Shown piece after piece: positions 11,474 to 13,844 of a stretch of DNA of 13,844 nucleotides. The stretch's first letter is position 1, and each line of letters opens with the position of its first letter. A model generated the notes under the pieces. It worked only from the letters and a program-made list of their open reading frames with translations, ran no database searches and had not been told where the DNA came from. A program made the position numbers and the translations under genes. The stretch comes from Planctomycetota bacterium (GTDB lineage Bacteria; Planctomycetota; Phycisphaerae; WQYP01): positions 1-13,844 of the forward strand of contig JAKBAC010000089.1 of NCBI GenBank assembly GCA_021809365.1, in the 5' to 3' direction.

Positions 11474-13844
11474 ATGGAGAATCCCGCCACAGCCCCGGCT
11501 CTGCTGCAGCGCATCAGCCAACTGCGCAAAACGCTGCGTAGCGCCCTGCTGCTGCATGGCATTGCGCTGGTGCTGTCGGCATTGCTGTGGGCGGCTCTGG
11601 TTTTGGCCGTGGGAGATTATTATTTCCACTTCCCCGGCATCCTGCGGCTGATCTTGCTTGTTGCGGTGCTGGGCGGAACGGTTTATTTGCTCTGGCGGGA
11701 TGTTATTACCCGACTGCTGCGGCCCATTCCTGATCAGTTTCTCGCGGGAGTTTTGCAAAAGACTGCGGCCCTGCAGCATGAACAATTACAATCCGCTGTG
11801 GAATTCATGGAGAACCGCACTGATCGGCTGAATGTGCTGGCGGCCAAAGCCATTCTGGACGCTGATCAAACCGCGCAAAGTGTGCAGGTGAATACCGCAT
11901 TGTCCTGGCGGCCGGTCTTGAAGTTGTGGGCCAGTGTTGTTCTGGCGGTGATCGTGGCGGCTTGTGTCATTGGATTAAATCCCGGCAATGCTGCACTTTC
12001 CATGTTGCGCTGGACCGGGCCGTTTGCGAGCCATCCATGGCCGTTGCGTCAGCGCGTGAAACTGGTGTGGAATTCCACGGATCATCTGGCACCGACCATG
12101 TGGCCGCAGGGACAGGCACTGATGTTGCGGGCGGTGGTGAAAAAAGGCTTTCGTCCGGATTTACGCGTGTGGCTGCAGGTGCGTGCGGAACATACCTCTG
12201 CCACCTCCCAACTGATGACCTGGCAGGGTGCGGCGCATGGGCATTTGTATGAAAAGGTACTTCTGCCGCAGGGAAAATCAATTCAAGTTCGCCCCGTGGC
12301 CGGTGATGATCATCGCGAACCTTGGCTGACGATTCATTTGATGCCGCGCCCGCGCATTACGGCGATGACGGCCCGCATCGCCCCGCCGGATTATGCCAAA
12401 AAAGCTCCGACCTTTAATGTCAATGTGCTCAATCATCAAGTCAGGGTCATTGGTGGATCCATGATCACCCTGACCATCACCGCAGATCAGCCGCTGCAAT
12501 CCGATTCCGCCGCCGCAGCTTTTGCGTTTGTAAATGCTGTCAGCAATACACCCATCATCTTGCACGCCCATACGATCCGCCAGAAGGCCAATGCACTGAC
12601 CATTCAATGGCTGGCTGAAAAATCCATCTCCGGCCGGCTGCGGATCATCAGTCATTCCGGTTTGGCTAATCGCCGTGGCGGAGCGATCCAGTTAACCGTC
12701 ATTCCAGATTCGCTGCCCAGCGTGGTTTTTGCACATCCCCAACATTCCGTTGAACTCACTGCCGACGGCTCATTTCACCTGACCATTCAAGGCAGTGATG
12801 ACCTGGGGCTGACCAAGCTTTTTTTAAATGGGACAGTCAGCGATATCAAAGGCCGCACCACACCTGCGTTCCGTACGCCGCTGGCTTGGCAAACCCTGGC
12901 GTACGATGCGCAAACCCGTTTGCAGCAGGGCAGCAGTACCCTGCCATGGTCACCCGCCAAACTGCATCTGGTTCCGGGGGACACCGTGGAACTCACGGCT
13001 CTGGCTGGCGATAATTATCAGAAAACATTGCCCAGCGGAGCCATCCAACACCATCCCCTGGTAAAATCCGCCCGCCTGCTGGTTATGATCCGGGCACGTC
13101 AGGAAATTGCCGCCGAGATAACCGCCGATCTGCAAAGTGTCCGACGGGCCATTAAAGCGTTGCTGGTGCGGCAGCAAAATACTGCCGCTCAAACCGCGGC
13201 CATTGACCAATCTATTAAAAGTACCGGAAAAGCCACCGCCCAACAGCAAACCGCGTTATCTGATCTTGCTACCCAACAGGCTGATCAGGCGGCACGGGCC
13301 GACCAGATCACGCGGACGCTGGGGCATATCAACCGTATTGCCCGGCGCAATAAACTTGATCAATCCACCGCCGGTAAATTGGCCCTGTTGGCCGCAGATA
13401 AAATGGGGCAGGTGGGTAAGCTCACCATGCCTGCGGCGGCGGCACGTTTAACGCGTGGCGATACGCTGGCCCGGCAAAATGCGGGTGCCAAAGCGGCGCA
13501 ACAACTGGCCCACGCACATGCGGCGCAAAATCAGGCCATGCGGACCATGCGTAACCTGCTGAACCAATTGGGCGCACAGGGTGAATTTGACTCTCTGCTG
13601 GCCAAAACCCGCAACATGCTGCAACACCAGCAGTTGCTGCAGAATCAACTCAAGGCGCTGGCCGGCAAAACGATCGGCATGGATATGAATCAACTTCCGC
13701 CCGCGTTACAAAAGGCGTTGCAGCATCTGGCGCAGAAGCAAAATACTCTGGCTGGTAAGGCCGCCAAACTTGCGGATAAGCTCCAGCAGGCGGCGCAGGC
13801 TTTGCAAAAAAGCAATCCCGCGTTGGCGGCGGCGCTGGCCAGTG
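11474..13844 (+). CDS. DUF4175-like membrane protein with long coiled-coil region (runs off window)
   Basis: The frame is open from an ATG at 11474 (GGAG 11 nt upstream) to the last base with no stop, giving at least 790 residues. Three membrane segments lie at about 24-46, 55-74 and 150-168. A periplasmic beta-rich part follows with PRPRI and ARIAPPDYAKKAPT (about 291-313), resembling the PPxYT motif of DUF4175/TIGR02302-type proteins, and DDLGLTKLFLNG (about 440). From about 538 to the end the sequence is Ala/Gln/Lys/Leu-rich and heptad-like, a predicted long coiled coil. Genes of this type are commonly the next member of moxR-DUF58-batA clusters in planctomycetes. It is presumably a membrane-anchored envelope protein working with the VWA pair. 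The DUF4175 name comes from layout and one motif, so it is moderately sure; that it is a real gene is very sure. Confidence 0.8.
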   Translation, partial: MENPATAPALLQRISQLRKTLRSALLLHGIALVLSALLWAALVLAVGDYYFHFPGILRLILLVAVLGGTVYLLWRDVITRLLRPIPDQFLAGVLQKTAALQHEQLQSAVEFMENRTDRLNVLAAKAILDADQTAQSVQVNTALSWRPVLKLWASVVLAVIVAACVIGLNPGNAALSMLRWTGPFASHPWPLRQRVKLVWNSTDHLAPTMWPQGQALMLRAVVKKGFRPDLRVWLQVRAEHTSATSQLMTWQGAAHGHLYEKVLLPQGKSIQVRPVAGDDHREPWLTIHLMPRPRITAMTARIAPPDYAKKAPTFNVNVLNHQVRVIGGSMITLTITADQPLQSDSAAAAFAFVNAVSNTPIILHAHTIRQKANALTIQWLAEKSISGRLRIISHSGLANRRGGAIQLTVIPDSLPSVVFAHPQHSVELTADGSFHLTIQGSDDLGLTKLFLNGTVSDIKGRTTPAFRTPLAWQTLAYDAQTRLQQGSSTLPWSPAKLHLVPGDTVELTALAGDNYQKTLPSGAIQHHPLVKSARLLVMIRARQEIAAEITADLQSVRRAIKALLVRQQNTAAQTAAIDQSIKSTGKATAQQQTALSDLATQQADQAARADQITRTLGHINRIARRNKLDQSTAGKLALLAADKMGQVGKLTMPAAAARLTRGDTLARQNAGAKAAQQLAHAHAAQNQAMRTMRNLLNQLGAQGEFDSLLAKTRNMLQHQQLLQNQLKALAGKTIGMDMNQLPPALQKALQHLAQKQNTLAGKAAKLADKLQQAAQALQKSNPALAAALAS

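Noticed and set aside
1..13844. tRNA, rRNA, transposase or integrase genes
   Set aside because: None recognised by eye on either strand. The heptamer and hairpin repeats lack any associated transposase in the window.

Overview
The window looks like a bacterial chromosome, most likely from a planctomycete (Planctomycetota, possibly the Phycisphaerae side). That placement rests on gene content and order read by eye: a MoxR ATPase, a soluble DUF58 protein, a BatA-type protein with a glutamine-amidotransferase-like half, a second VWA/amidotransferase-like membrane protein and a DUF4175-like membrane protein in a row, plus a DUF2752 protein with a PCPTCGYTTA motif. No 16S rRNA or other decisive marker is present, so the placement is an inference.

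Layout. Bases 1-80 hold the last codons of a plus-strand gene, followed by a clear intrinsic terminator (111-145). A minus-strand operon fills 168-2080: a DUF2752 membrane protein, then two overlapping lipoproteins of similar build that look like distant paralogues. Bases 2141-4366 form an accessory-looking block. At its two ends are inverted copies of a composite repeat (heptamer tract plus a core of about 25 bp). Inside it are a strong GC hairpin, a promoter with an extended -10 box, a small protein resembling the antitoxin half of a toxin-antitoxin pair, a secreted protein of unknown function with six cysteines, and 2.5 copies of a 92-bp tandem repeat that can form two hairpins per unit.

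From 4468 to the end of the window runs a plus-strand Bat-like (aerotolerance-type) cluster: moxR (4468-5547), DUF58 (5610-6536), BatA-like (6724-8961), VWA/GATase-like (8958-11354) and a DUF4175-like gene that is still open at the last base (11474-13844). In this widespread arrangement the MoxR AAA+ ATPase is thought to act as a chaperone on VWA-domain partners, and the membrane-anchored VWA proteins are thought to form a complex at the cell envelope. The exact substrate is unknown. A third copy of the composite repeat sits between DUF58 and the BatA-like gene, and a lone copy of the 92-bp repeat's hairpin sits before the last gene.

The least explained parts are the non-coding ones: three dispersed composite repeats built on different 7-bp units (GGTTACA, GGAGTTA, GATGCGA), and the 92-bp structured tandem repeat with its dispersed hairpin. 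No tRNA, rRNA, CRISPR array, transposase or integrase was recognised.
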